Shown piece by piece: positions 24,065 to 32,731 of a stretch of DNA of 53,279 nt. The DNA is from Bacteroidia bacterium (lineage in GTDB: Bacteria > Bacteroidota > Bacteroidia > SpSt-205). Within the stretch, counting starts at the first letter, position 1; each line of letters opens with the position of its first letter. Where the stretch lies: assembly GCA_025054525.1 (NCBI GenBank), contig JANWZJ010000005.1, forward strand, positions 1 to 53,279. The letters are read 5' to 3'. The notes below the pieces were generated by a model. It made no database searches, had not been told where the DNA came from, and worked only from the letters and a program-made list of their open reading frames with translations. Position numbers and translations under genes: made by a program.

Positions 24065-24997
24065 GTGATCTGGCCGGCACCCCTCCGAAGGGGCGATACT
24101 ATCCTACTCGTAGCTTCTTCCAGAAGAGTAGAACCCGCAGAACTTCGCCCTTTTCTGGAGTTTGCTCGCATTCAGAACTGGAAAATAGAGTATGACCCTA
24201 ATACTCTGTATGCCAAAGAAGGCTTGTTAGCAGGTTCGGACACTCAGCGCCTTTCTGTATTGCAGCAGGCTTTAGATGACCCTAAGGCTAAAGCCATATG
24301 GTTTGCCCGGGGCGGCTATGGTAGTTCTCGGATATGGCCTCTGCTTAGCTGGGAAGGGTTCAGGGCTCACCCCAAGTGGCTCATCGGCTTCAGTGATACT
24401 ACACCTTTCCTCTGGGGCGCAGCGAAGATAGGCGTAGTGGCACTTCATGCACCCGTAGCCGCTTATATTCCCTATCGTACTTCCATTCAAGCGGTTAATC
24501 AGCTTCTCGCGCTACTGCGCGGTGAAGAGAACTATTATACGCTTACTTGGAGCTATCGGCCTTGGTTAGCGTGGAGGGTAGGAAAAGCCGAAGGCAAACT
24601 ATTAGGGGGCAATCTTACTTTGCTTCAGAGCTTGTGTGGCACTACTTTAGATTTGAAGCTATGGCGGGAGCCTATCTTACTTTTCTGGGAGGAGGTGGGC
24701 GAGTATTTCTATCGGTTGGATCGTATGAGCTGGCATCTTCGCAACGCTGGATGGTACGATCAAAGCACAGGGGTTATGATAGGCAGCCTTACGCTCATGA
24801 GAGAAGATGAAGATTTTCCTTTTGGAAGGAGCGCCGATGCGATAGTAAGGGAGAGCGTGGGCAAGAACATACCCTTAGTCATGGGGATGCCAATAGGGCA
24901 CACCCAAGAGAACTATCCCGTGCCAGTGGGCGCGTGGGCTGAGCTGGAAGTGCGAGAGGAAGGGGCTCGCTTATCCCTGACCCGGGGCACTAAGTGA
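24065..24997 (+). CDS. ldcA: LD-carboxypeptidase (peptidase S66)
   Basis: It trims the terminal D-alanine from tetrapeptides in murein recycling. The 310-residue S66 peptidase has the nucleophile S110 in IGFSDTT, the glutamate in [17 protein letters not shown] and the histidine in [14 protein letters not shown], plus [16 protein letters not shown]. No signal peptide is present, consistent with a cytoplasmic recycling enzyme. The GTG start is supported by the promoter box. Its last 27 bp overlap the convergent rpmA gene. Confidence 0.93.
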   Translation: MIWPAPLRRGDTILLVASSRRVEPAELRPFLEFARIQNWKIEYDPNTLYAKEGLLAGSDTQRLSVLQQALDDPKAKAIWFARGGYGSSRIWPLLSWEGFRAHPKWLIGFSDTTPFLWGAAKIGVVALHAPVAAYIPYRTSIQAVNQLLALLRGEENYYTLTWSYRPWLAWRVGKAEGKLLGGNLTLLQSLCGTTLDLKLWREPILLFWEEVGEYFYRLDRMSWHLRNAGWYDQSTGVMIGSLTLMREDEDFPFGRSADAIVRESVGKNIPLVMGMPIGHTQENYPVPVGAWAELEVREEGARLSLTRGTK

Positions 24998-25240
24998 GAG
25001 CACCTCTACGTATCGCCGCCCCTTTTTCTCACGAAAGCTAACCGTACCTTCTACCAGCGCATAGAGCGTATGGTCTTTCCCCATGCCTACACCTCTACCC
25101 GGCCAGAAACGCGTACCTCTTTGCCTGACGATGATATTCCCAGGACGCGCCATTTGACCGCCAAATAGCTTCACTCCCAGCCTTTTACTTTCTGACTCAC
25201 GACCATTGCGCGTACTGCCCAAGCCCTTTTTATGTGCCAT
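24971..25240 (-). CDS. rpmA: 50S ribosomal protein bL27
   Basis: The 89-residue protein has the family N-terminus [24 protein letters not shown], then [30 protein letters not shown]. The N-terminus starts directly with the mature sequence, without the cleaved extension found in Firmicutes. It follows rplU by 3 bp. The 3' end overlaps ldcA by 27 bp on the other strand. Confidence 0.97.
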   Translation of the reverse strand: MAHKKGLGSTRNGRESESKRLGVKLFGGQMARPGNIIVRQRGTRFWPGRGVGMGKDHTLYALVEGTVSFREKKGRRYVEVLSLSAPGQG

Positions 25241-25243
25241 AGT

Positions 25244-25549
25244 CTACAGAGATTGTACGGTTAGGAGAGTCATCGGCTGACGATGTCCGTATTTGCGCTT
25301 GTACCCCTTGCGACGCTTCTTCTTGAATACCACGATCTTAGGGGCACGCAGATGCTGCTCTACCTTGAGACGCACCTGTGCAGGGAGATAGGGAGTGCCA
25401 ACAAGCACACCTTCCTTTTCCCCTGCCATAACAAGCGCTTTATCTACGACGAACTCTTCCCCTTCACGATAGGGCAACCGATTCACTACCAGCTTATCAC
25501 CTGCCCTCACTTTCCACTGCTGCCCTCCTATTTCTATGACCGCAAACAT
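25244..25549 (-). CDS. rplU: 50S ribosomal protein bL21
   Basis: The 101-residue L21 shows FAVIEIGGQQWKVRAGDKLVVNRL and the C-terminal FKKKRRKGYKRKYGHRQPMTLLTVQSL. L21 and L27 are adjacent as in most bacteria. No TAnnTTTG box precedes the gene. Instead it starts 5 bp after the stop of the large T9SS protein, with GAGG close before the ATG, so the ribosomal pair may be cotranscribed with that surface protein or use an unseen promoter inside it. Confidence 0.97.
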   Translation of the reverse strand: MFAVIEIGGQQWKVRAGDKLVVNRLPYREGEEFVVDKALVMAGEKEGVLVGTPYLPAQVRLKVEQHLRAPKIVVFKKKRRKGYKRKYGHRQPMTLLTVQSL

Positions 25550-25554
25550 AACCT

Positions 25555-28371
25555 CTATTCATGTAAGATTTTGAGAGATTGCCTGTGGATTTGACCTGAG
25601 AAGTCTCGTACCTCTACCTGGAGAAGGTAGAGTCCTGAAGCAATATCGCTGAGATTCCAGCGGAGTGTGTGCTCACCGACTGGCAGAGTGTTCGGGTAAG
25701 TTTGGCCAGCTACTTTCCTACCATCCAGTGTAAATACACTGAGCTGGATGCGCTGAGCCCCTTCAGGCAGTTGCAGTTTTAGGTGGAGGTCTGTAGAGAA
25801 GGGATTAGGATAGGCTTCTACCCGCATTTGATTCGCCAGTTCGGTGTGGGAGAGGGCAGTCGCCTTGCGTCCGCTGATTTTCCAAATACCCCTACCCCAT
25901 GTCGCGATAAAAATAGGTTTCTGCGGATCAGGCAAGAGCCTGCCTTCTATTTGAGGTTCTTGACCAGGACGCCCACGCACTACTGTATCCACCCGATAGA
26001 AGAAGGGCTTCCACGCAATAGCAGTAACCGGCACTCTACCCACAGACTCACCTGTCATCTCTTCCCATACAGGGTTAGTTACATCAGGGCAACGCCACAG
26101 CCCCCACTCAGTGCCCGCCAACAAGAATACCGAGGAGTCTGGATAGAAAAATAGACTATATACAGGGATATTTGGGAGGTTAGCGTGAATAGAAATAAAG
26201 TCAGGCTGCGCATCAGTGGCATTAGTTGAGAGGAGAATTCGTTTTCTAGAACCTCCATAACTTCCTACTGCTATGGCGACTAAGTTCGGATTTCGGGGAT
26301 GCACGGCTATGGCACTAATCCATCTGCCCCTTACCAATCCCTCAATACGATCAGTCAGATTCTCTGCACGAGGGCTCATACAACCAGGTGTGTTCGGAAC
26401 CAAATCCCCTGCATTTCTCACGCGATACAACTGACCGTTAGAAGTGCCAATCCACAGCGTAGTATTAGAGTCAGCCGCAATAGCAGTGGGAATGATCCGA
26501 GCAGGATTATAATAGTCTGTGAGGGCTACCTCTCCGATAAAGCCTAAGTTACCTTGAATAACTTTATTCCAACGGGCTATCGTATCCGGCGAAGTACTTA
26601 TAGGATTACTAACACACCAGACTGTACCTGAAGTAGCTACAAATAGAAAACTTTTTCCTTCTCTCAGACCGTCCCGATTCAGCACTCGCTCCCCAAACTT
26701 CTCCACAAGTACTATAGGGGTGTAATGAGGACCGAAGTTATCGGGCCTATCTTGGTCATTGGAAGCACGCAGGGACTGAATGTTAGTAGGATCACAGTTT
26801 GTACGAAGAGGAGCAGCATAAAATGAAGTATAGGTCTGTCCTTGATCCGTAGCAGAACGAACCCTACCCCCGTGGAATCCTAAAAAGGATATTTGGGGGT
26901 CTATGAGGGAAGCCGCCGTAAACCCATACAGAAAAGAAGAGGAAATACCAGACACACTAAAATCAGAAGAGTATGTAGCCGCACGGAAAGTACCCGGAAT
27001 ATCTTTTTCAGTTCTATTGATGATACTAAGGGGAGAAGGTCCTGATGCATAGATAGTACCGTCGGAAGCTATACTGAGGGACATGACCCGACTCGCCCAA
27101 ATTCCAATATCACTGGGCTGGAGTTGGGTTCTGTCTGGGGATATTCGCACTAATCGTCCCTCTCCCGCTACCAGAAGTTCTCCTGAACTCAGATACAAAA
27201 TGCTGCGTATCGTAGGAGGTATGCGAACCACGAGGGCTTCTCCTGAGACACGAGGAGTAGGATTGACTCGCAGCCATCCGGTGTTTGGCATGTATTCCCA
27301 TAGGGTGCGTCCTCCTATGACGAGGCGATTAGGGTCAGTGGGATGAAGGCGCATAATCAGAGTTCCTCCTCCCCCTACCACTGAAAATGCATTCGTAGCC
27401 TGATTGGCGCTTTCCGTCGGAGCGATTCGCGTCCAGTTCGCTCCTTCGTCTGAGCTCACCCATACTCCTAATAGGCCGTTACTGACAGAAGGGACTGCGG
27501 ATGTACCTATCAGAGCCACATAAACTACAGAAGGGTTAGCAGGAGATACTTGGACAATCACCCGAGTGATAGTAGGTGCGGGAGACATAGAAATCGGATC
27601 TAATGGAATATTTCGTATAGTGGAGAAAGTCGCGCCACCATCTGTAGATACATATAATGACTCTCTGCCTCCTACAAATAATTTTCCTCCTGCCCCCCAT
27701 GCCAAGCTTCGAATAGGCTTACTTGAGATGAATCCAGTGCTTTGGAGGGTAGCCAACCTATCTCCAGATATAAAAATCGTATCCGAAGTAGCTATGGCTA
27801 CCTTGTCTCCTGAAGTAGCTATATCTACGATATTTAGTATGCCTACATTAGCATAGTTTAGGCTGTATGAAATGTTTGGATAAGTAAGTCTCCAAGTTGC
27901 ATTTTGATTAGAGAAGTTTCGTCCATCCGTAGAAGTGTAAATCCCCGTTCCAGGGCGCCCGAAGTTACCCGTTATCCCTCCAGCTATCGTCAGAGAACTC
28001 AAAGAGATTCCTACTAAGTCATACTGCGCCACACTACCGGAGGCTACATACATAACATCCCCTTGCACTGCGAGATGAGATATAGAGGGATTGACATAGC
28101 GCTCCTCTCCATTTTTATTGAGGGAGTAGCCTGGGACTATGCGCCAGGTCTTACCTTGATCTGCAGATTCATAGAGCCCTCCAAATCCAGTGCCTGCATA
28201 TAACTTGCCTTTGTATTCTATGAGAGCCGTTATAGAGCCCCCCAAGTTAGTGGGTCCTACCGACTCCCATGTGAAGAGGGTGCTGGACTCTTCTAGTACT
28301 ATGGGGCTAATAGGCTTCCAGTGAAGTGCGAACAGGAAAAGTATTAGAGTGAAGCTAAGGAAGCGCCGCAT
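25555..28371 (-). CDS. Secreted beta-propeller protein with type IX sorting domain
   Basis: The 938-residue protein begins with a signal peptide (MRRFLSFTLILFLFALHW), has repeated sialidase/Vps10-like Asp-box motifs typical of a propeller (SADQGKTW, STDGGATF, SSDEGANW, ATDQGQTY), and ends in a T9SS type A C-terminal domain with VEAYPNPFSTDLHLKL and ASGLYLLQVE. It is expected to cross the outer membrane by type IX secretion and be anchored or released. Cargo function is unknown; such propellers bind glycans or cleave them. I chose the ATG at 28371, 5 nt after TACCTTTG, rather than a longer reading to 28506 that runs into the TPR gene. rplU-rpmA follow directly. Confidence 0.9.
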   Translation of the reverse strand: MRRFLSFTLILFLFALHWKPISPIVLEESSTLFTWESVGPTNLGGSITALIEYKGKLYAGTGFGGLYESADQGKTWRIVPGYSLNKNGEERYVNPSISHLAVQGDVMYVASGSVAQYDLVGISLSSLTIAGGITGNFGRPGTGIYTSTDGRNFSNQNATWRLTYPNISYSLNYANVGILNIVDIATSGDKVAIATSDTIFISGDRLATLQSTGFISSKPIRSLAWGAGGKLFVGGRESLYVSTDGGATFSTIRNIPLDPISMSPAPTITRVIVQVSPANPSVVYVALIGTSAVPSVSNGLLGVWVSSDEGANWTRIAPTESANQATNAFSVVGGGGTLIMRLHPTDPNRLVIGGRTLWEYMPNTGWLRVNPTPRVSGEALVVRIPPTIRSILYLSSGELLVAGEGRLVRISPDRTQLQPSDIGIWASRVMSLSIASDGTIYASGPSPLSIINRTEKDIPGTFRAATYSSDFSVSGISSSFLYGFTAASLIDPQISFLGFHGGRVRSATDQGQTYTSFYAAPLRTNCDPTNIQSLRASNDQDRPDNFGPHYTPIVLVEKFGERVLNRDGLREGKSFLFVATSGTVWCVSNPISTSPDTIARWNKVIQGNLGFIGEVALTDYYNPARIIPTAIAADSNTTLWIGTSNGQLYRVRNAGDLVPNTPGCMSPRAENLTDRIEGLVRGRWISAIAVHPRNPNLVAIAVGSYGGSRKRILLSTNATDAQPDFISIHANLPNIPVYSLFFYPDSSVFLLAGTEWGLWRCPDVTNPVWEEMTGESVGRVPVTAIAWKPFFYRVDTVVRGRPGQEPQIEGRLLPDPQKPIFIATWGRGIWKISGRKATALSHTELANQMRVEAYPNPFSTDLHLKLQLPEGAQRIQLSVFTLDGRKVAGQTYPNTLPVGEHTLRWNLSDIASGLYLLQVEVRDFSGQIHRQSLKILHE

Positions 28372-28376
28372 AGAGG

Positions 28377-28384
28377 CAAAGGTA
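28377..28384 (-). promoter_or_regulatory. -7 promoter box of the T9SS propeller gene
   Basis: TACCTTTG on the minus strand, ending 5 nt before the ATG at 28371, in the 25-bp gap after the TPR gene. Confidence 0.7.
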
Positions 28385-28396
28385 AGAAGAATTAGG

Positions 28397-28840
28397 TCAA
28401 TTGCGCAAACGCTCTGCTGCGAGCCAAGGAAGTTTGCGAGGGTTAGGAACGGGTAGCGTGCCCAGCGTAACGGGCGCCTTCTCAGAAAGAGGGGGAGGTT
28501 TCTCATACTTAGGTGAAGGAGGGGGTGTAGGGGTTTGGGGCGGAATCCTCTGTCGCAACCAGAGGTAGTTCTGCCATGCTATGGTATAAGTCGGCTGATA
28601 ACGCAAGCTACGCTCCCACAGCCCTAAGGCTTCGCTACTGTCTCCCCGTTTGAGGGCTATTAGCCCCAGCTGCTGATAAATGAGCGCTCTATTCGCTGAG
28701 TCGCCCTCTACAGCGGCTACTGTATGCCAGAAAAAAAGCGCACTATCCCACTGCTGCCGGCGCGTATAGTACTGCGCTCTCTCATAAAGCCCATGCCATG
28801 CCGAAATAAGCTGTATCCAAACTACCGCTTGCGAAACCAT
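28397..28840 (-). CDS. TPR-repeat protein, probably secreted
   Basis: This 147-residue protein has a hydrophobic N-terminus (VVWIQLISAW), about two tetratricopeptide repeats (residues 20-95: YYTRRQQWDSALFFWHTVAAV and LGLIALKRGDSSEALGLWERSLRYQP), and a proline-rich tail (PPQTPTPPPSPKYEKPPP). It starts 19 bp inside yidC and is probably cotranscribed with it. A role beside the insertase is only a guess from context. Confidence 0.7.
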   Translation of the reverse strand: MVSQAVVWIQLISAWHGLYERAQYYTRRQQWDSALFFWHTVAAVEGDSANRALIYQQLGLIALKRGDSSEALGLWERSLRYQPTYTIAWQNYLWLRQRIPPQTPTPPPSPKYEKPPPLSEKAPVTLGTLPVPNPRKLPWLAAERLRN

Positions 28841-30591
28841 TTACTCATGCGCATGCGATACTGAGCTATCTCTTGTTTTTGAGTTTTTCTACGCTGATAA
28901 GCCCGAATCTGCGCAAGAATCGCTTCGCGGTTCGTGAAGCGCTTCATGAGCCAAGTCTGCCCTATTGTCAAAAGATTGATAACCGTATAATACCAGCTCA
29001 GGGCCGCTGAGGCATCGTTGAGAAAGAAGAAAAAGATTACAGGAAAGATATATACCATCCAGCGCAGCGAAGGGTCCGCCGTGCTTGGGGTAGAGGACAT
29101 GGAGAGACTATATAGTAGTGTGGTAACCGATGTCACCAAGGCAAAGAGGCTTAGGTGATTTCCTATAATAGGAATAGAAAAACCCCAGTGCAAAAGCGCA
29201 TCATAAGAGGATAAATCCTGCACCCATAGGAAATCTTTCTGCCGAAGCTCAAAGGAATTGGGGAAAAAGCTGTACATCGCTGAGAAAATAGGGAGCTGTA
29301 AGAGAGCAGGAATACATCCTTGAAGGGGATTAACGCCAACCTGCTTATACAAGAGACTACGCTCTATCATCAGTTTATCTGGCTGCCCCTTGTATTTTTC
29401 CTCCAACTGCTTGAACTCGGGCAAAGAATGCACGATCTCCATCCGAATCGCACTCCGATAGCTCTGCCAGGTAATAGGTGAGAGTAGCACCTTGATGAAC
29501 AAGGCAAGCAGGATAATAATAACCCCATAAGAGGGAATATACTTCTCCAAGAAGGTGAAGACAGGAATGACAAGCAGTGTATTGATATATCGCGCTATAC
29601 TCCAGCCCAGTTCTATCTGCCGCTCATATTCTTGTTCATAGGAGGCAAGGAGGGAATAGCGGGCAGGCCCTAAATACCATTCCATTTCTGCTGCTTGTCC
29701 CTCTAAAGGCAGTTGCAGTTCTGCCCGACTTACGGGCAAATGCTGAAAAGGCAAATTCTGCAGACGTGCCGTAGTGAATCCACTCTGCGCTTGTAGAATA
29801 GTACAAAAGAAATGCCCTTTGAACGATACCCAGTCAATTTTTCCTTGTAGCACTTTCTCTTCCACTTCATCTTCGTCGGGCCTGATGGACTCTACATCCT
29901 CTCCTTGCTTGTAGTACAGCGCACAGTAAGACAACATCTGCTTGGGGGAGATTTCTGTTTGGGGAGTACGGTACGCTACATGTAAGGATAGATATGGGTT
30001 GCGCAGGCGCTGAGCCAGCCCATGAAACGCTATTCGCCATCGCAGGCGGTAATCCCCAGCTCTTAGCAGATAGCTTATTCGCACAAAAGTATCCTGCGCT
30101 ATAGGAAGCTGAAACACCACACTATCTTCCCCCTGCATAACGGGATTTTGGGGGATATGGACAGGTATGAAATGAAGTCTCTCTGTGCTTATGATGGAGC
30201 GCCCTTCTGCAAAGAGCACTTGAAGGTGCTGTGTAGTATCCCATAAGCTAACTGGCTTGCCTGCGTGATCCTTATAGAGGGGTATTTCATGGGCTATGAG
30301 GCGAGCCCCCCTACTTGAAAACCGATAGCGAGCTGCGCGCGTCTGCACAACGAAAAGAGTTTCCCCTCCCTCCAAAAACCGGGCATATGCGCCATACTGA
30401 GCTCGGAGCTTATCCACGGAGTCTGACGCAGTAGGTAAGGCGGTCGGAGCTTTCACGGAATCGGCCTGGGCTGAAGGAGACGAGGAAGCAGACTGTGATG
30501 AAGAAGAAATGCCCCACCAAGAAAAGGCAATCGTCCACAAAAACATGAATAATGTCAGTAAGAAGAGGGCTAAGGCTGTATTACGGGACAC
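28822..30591 (-). CDS. yidC: Membrane protein insertase YidC
   Basis: YidC inserts and folds inner-membrane proteins. The 589-residue protein has an N-terminal membrane helix, a large periplasmic beta domain (about 75-345), and the five-helix core with KVLLSPITWQSYRS, LPEFKQLEEKYKGQPDKLMIE and NPLQGCIPALLQLPIFSAMY. The C-terminal tail is basic. I chose the GTG at 30591 (VSRNTALALF), where the family N-terminus begins 5 nt after TAACTTTG. A reading to 30738 would add 49 residues and overrun the divergent scpA promoter and coding region. Confidence 0.94.
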   Translation of the reverse strand: MSRNTALALFLLTLFMFLWTIAFSWWGISSSSQSASSSPSAQADSVKAPTALPTASDSVDKLRAQYGAYARFLEGGETLFVVQTRAARYRFSSRGARLIAHEIPLYKDHAGKPVSLWDTTQHLQVLFAEGRSIISTERLHFIPVHIPQNPVMQGEDSVVFQLPIAQDTFVRISYLLRAGDYRLRWRIAFHGLAQRLRNPYLSLHVAYRTPQTEISPKQMLSYCALYYKQGEDVESIRPDEDEVEEKVLQGKIDWVSFKGHFFCTILQAQSGFTTARLQNLPFQHLPVSRAELQLPLEGQAAEMEWYLGPARYSLLASYEQEYERQIELGWSIARYINTLLVIPVFTFLEKYIPSYGVIIILLALFIKVLLSPITWQSYRSAIRMEIVHSLPEFKQLEEKYKGQPDKLMIERSLLYKQVGVNPLQGCIPALLQLPIFSAMYSFFPNSFELRQKDFLWVQDLSSYDALLHWGFSIPIIGNHLSLFALVTSVTTLLYSLSMSSTPSTADPSLRWMVYIFPVIFFFFLNDASAALSWYYTVINLLTIGQTWLMKRFTNREAILAQIRAYQRRKTQKQEIAQYRMRMSKWFRKR

Positions 30592-30596
30592 CGCCG

Positions 30597-30604
30597 CAAA
30601 GTTA
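30597..30604 (-). promoter_or_regulatory. -7 promoter box of yidC
   Basis: TAACTTTG on the minus strand, ending 5 nt before the GTG at 30591, and only 4 bp from the oppositely facing scpA box. Confidence 0.68.
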
Positions 30605-30608
30605 GCCT

Positions 30609-30616
30609 TACCTTTG
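30609..30616 (+). promoter_or_regulatory. -7 promoter box of scpA
   Basis: TACCTTTG ends 4 nt before the GTG at 30621. The divergent yidC and scpA starts are 29 bp apart. Confidence 0.7.
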
Positions 30617-30620
30617 CCAT

Positions 30621-31319
30621 GTGCAGCTTGCTTGGCGAGAGGGGCAGCTATGGATTGAGTCCAGCTTCTATGAAGGACCGCATGAACTCCTGCTCCTTTT
30701 CGCTCGCCGGGCAGAGCTACACTGGGAGGACCTTTCACTTCTCACTTTATTAGAAGCCTCTAAACCTCTTCTGAACCACCTCCCCTTAGAAGACCAAATG
30801 GAAGTACTGCTTTTTATGGCACAGCTTCTACAGCTCAAAGCACGGGGCATCCTACCTATGCCGCCCGAAACAGAGCCAGCCGAAGCGTTAGCCAGCCCTC
30901 CCATCTCGCCCCCTCAGGAGAAATACGAGCCCTTTCTGCAGTTTTGGGAAGAGAGGACTTCTGTATCTAAGTATCGCCTTGCGCGTCCTAACCCTTCCCT
31001 CCCAGAAGCAGAGGCTTTAGCCCCTATCTCTGCCTTGCGCCTTCTGCGCACCTATGCCCAAGTGATAGAAAGGTTTCATAAACTCCAACGCACCTACAGT
31101 CCCCCTGCACTCCCCTTCTCCCCCCAAGAGGTGGAGGCTTATTTACGAAACCTTTTTATGCAACAATCTCGTTGGAAACTACGCACTCTCTGGATTCAGC
31201 TGCCCCAAGCCCCCCTGTACCGTGCGATGGTCTTCCTACAAATCCTTTTCTGGCTGCAGGAACGCCGCATTGTATTAGAGGAAGCCACCTTATGGGATGC
31301 CGTGCTTTTCTGGCCCTGA
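30621..31319 (+). CDS. scpA: Segregation and condensation protein A (divergent)
   Basis: ScpA is the kleisin that bridges SMC heads in chromosome condensation. The 232-residue protein keeps the N-terminal pattern SSFYEGPHELLLLFARRAELHWEDLSLLTLLEA, then MEVLLFMAQLLQLKARGILP, which matches the conserved kleisin N-terminus with several substitutions (family usually reads EGPLDLLL). The C-terminal winged-helix part is PLYRAMVFLQILFWLQERRIVLEE. Start GTG is fixed by the promoter box. scpB and smc are not in the window. The 3' end overlaps the next gene by 28 bp. Confidence 0.85.
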   Translation: MQLAWREGQLWIESSFYEGPHELLLLFARRAELHWEDLSLLTLLEASKPLLNHLPLEDQMEVLLFMAQLLQLKARGILPMPPETEPAEALASPPISPPQEKYEPFLQFWEERTSVSKYRLARPNPSLPEAEALAPISALRLLRTYAQVIERFHKLQRTYSPPALPFSPQEVEAYLRNLFMQQSRWKLRTLWIQLPQAPLYRAMVFLQILFWLQERRIVLEEATLWDAVLFWP

Positions 31320-32005
31320 GCTTTCTCTACACCTGGGCTCAGGGGAACTATCGGCCTTTCATCATAGGATACGGAGGTTTTTTCCCATATGGTGCTTGGG
31401 GACAGCGTCGCTTACCCTTTCCACAAAATGGCTATGCTCGTTTAGGACATGGCCTCTATGGGGCAAAGTATTACTACACACGCAGCCGGACCCGAGCCTG
31501 GTTCGTTTTCTTAGAACTGGGTCAGTGGGGAGTTCATACCGCAGGAATAATCCAAAGCCTACTTCCCCCGGGTGAAAGCCTCAGTCCTGACTTCCGACCC
31601 CCTTACCGCATGCTCTATTCTACTGCAGGTGGCGGGGGACTGACATGGAGATTCATCCTTTCACCCCACTTTTGGCTAAGCGTAGGAGCTGATCTCCGAA
31701 TCGCTCATGTTAGCTATCCCACTTGGCTAATAACCCTCCTAAACAACCGACAAATGGAAATCAATATAGAGAGCAATAGCTTTATCGGCGGTAGCTTATC
31801 CGTAGAGGGCTGGGTGCCGTTGTACCCAAATAAGAATTCATATGCTTTGGGTATGGGATTGAGCTTTCCTCAGGTATGGGGAGCGCCCGCGTATTATACT
31901 ACCCGGCTACGAGATGCCACAGGCGATAAGGAGAATATCCGCAGGTCATATTATATCCGCCCTCTTTTTGGCGTGGGTCGGCTAATGTTTTCCTTTACCT
32001 TATAG
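31292..32005 (+). CDS. Putative outer-membrane beta-barrel protein, unknown function
   Basis: The 237-residue protein has a signal peptide (CRAFLALSFLYTWAQG) and alternating aromatic/glycine strands (RAWFVFLELGQWGVHTAG, GGGLTWRFILSPHFWLSVGADLRI, SYALGMGLSFPQVWG) that end in an aromatic-rich strand, GVGRLMFSFTL, as outer-membrane barrels do. I recognise no named family. The ATG at 31292 lies 28 bp inside scpA; longer readings further upstream have no signal peptide. Its stop overlaps the convergent esterase gene by 6 bp. Confidence 0.7.
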   Translation: MGCRAFLALSFLYTWAQGNYRPFIIGYGGFFPYGAWGQRRLPFPQNGYARLGHGLYGAKYYYTRSRTRAWFVFLELGQWGVHTAGIIQSLLPPGESLSPDFRPPYRMLYSTAGGGGLTWRFILSPHFWLSVGADLRIAHVSYPTWLITLLNNRQMEINIESNSFIGGSLSVEGWVPLYPNKNSYALGMGLSFPQVWGAPAYYTTRLRDATGDKENIRRSYYIRPLFGVGRLMFSFTL

Positions 32006-32728
32006 AACTTTCTCTAAGAAGTAGGGGAGCTGTACTTTCCACCAGGGCCAATCGTGATTCACATCGTGCCCCCATATATCTACCCAAGCGGGAATGCCTT
32101 TATGAGCCAGGACCTCAGCCATTTGGCGAGTGTGGGTGAGCATAGGCTCTTCCCAAGCTCCTTGCCCTACACAGAGAATAATCTTTTTCTTGCGAAGCTC
32201 ATCTAAATAATAGGAATCATTCAGATTAGGGAGAAACCAGAGTGGGCTATTGTAATAGACCCATTCATCGCTATATTCTCCTAAGAAACCCGAAAGCTCA
32301 TATACTCCGCTTAGCGCGATAACCCCTCCGAAATCATGCGGAAACCGAAAGATAAAGTTAGCTGCGTGATAAGCGCCCATACTCACGCCCGTCGTCCAAA
32401 TCGGCTGGTCCGTAAAGCTCCGAATATAAGGGATTACTTCTTCTCGGATAAACTTCACGAAGGCTTCGTGGCGGGGCCCACGCTCGGGCATCGGAAGGTC
32501 TCGTGATGTCCAGCTTTCCGCATCATAGCTATCCACCGTAAAGAATTGCACCTTGCCTTCTTCAATAAAAGGCCGAATGGCATCTATCAGCCCAAACTCT
32601 TCTAAGTTTCTATGGCCACTCTCCTGCGCAGGAAAGGCTAAGAAAGGAGCCCCCGCATGTCCGTAGCGATTGACGCCCATCGGATGGACTAAGTAAGGCA
32701 CTTCCCAACTGCGATGCTCTATACGCAT
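32000..32728 (-). CDS. Esterase D-like alpha/beta hydrolase
   Basis: This 242-residue serine esterase (PF00756-like) has the nucleophile S116 in TTGVSMGAYHAANF, a likely acid in VDIWGHDVNHDWPWW and histidine in the same segment. It lacks a signal peptide, so it is probably cytoplasmic. It follows the ATP-grasp gene by 3 bp and is clearly cotranscribed with it. This pairing recurs in other bacteria as far as I recall, but no reaction is established. The substrate could be the product of the ATP-grasp ligase. Confidence 0.8.
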   Translation of the reverse strand: MRIEHRSWEVPYLVHPMGVNRYGHAGAPFLAFPAQESGHRNLEEFGLIDAIRPFIEEGKVQFFTVDSYDAESWTSRDLPMPERGPRHEAFVKFIREEVIPYIRSFTDQPIWTTGVSMGAYHAANFIFRFPHDFGGVIALSGVYELSGFLGEYSDEWVYYNSPLWFLPNLNDSYYLDELRKKKIILCVGQGAWEEPMLTHTRQMAEVLAHKGIPAWVDIWGHDVNHDWPWWKVQLPYFLEKVL

Positions 32729-32731
32729 AGG

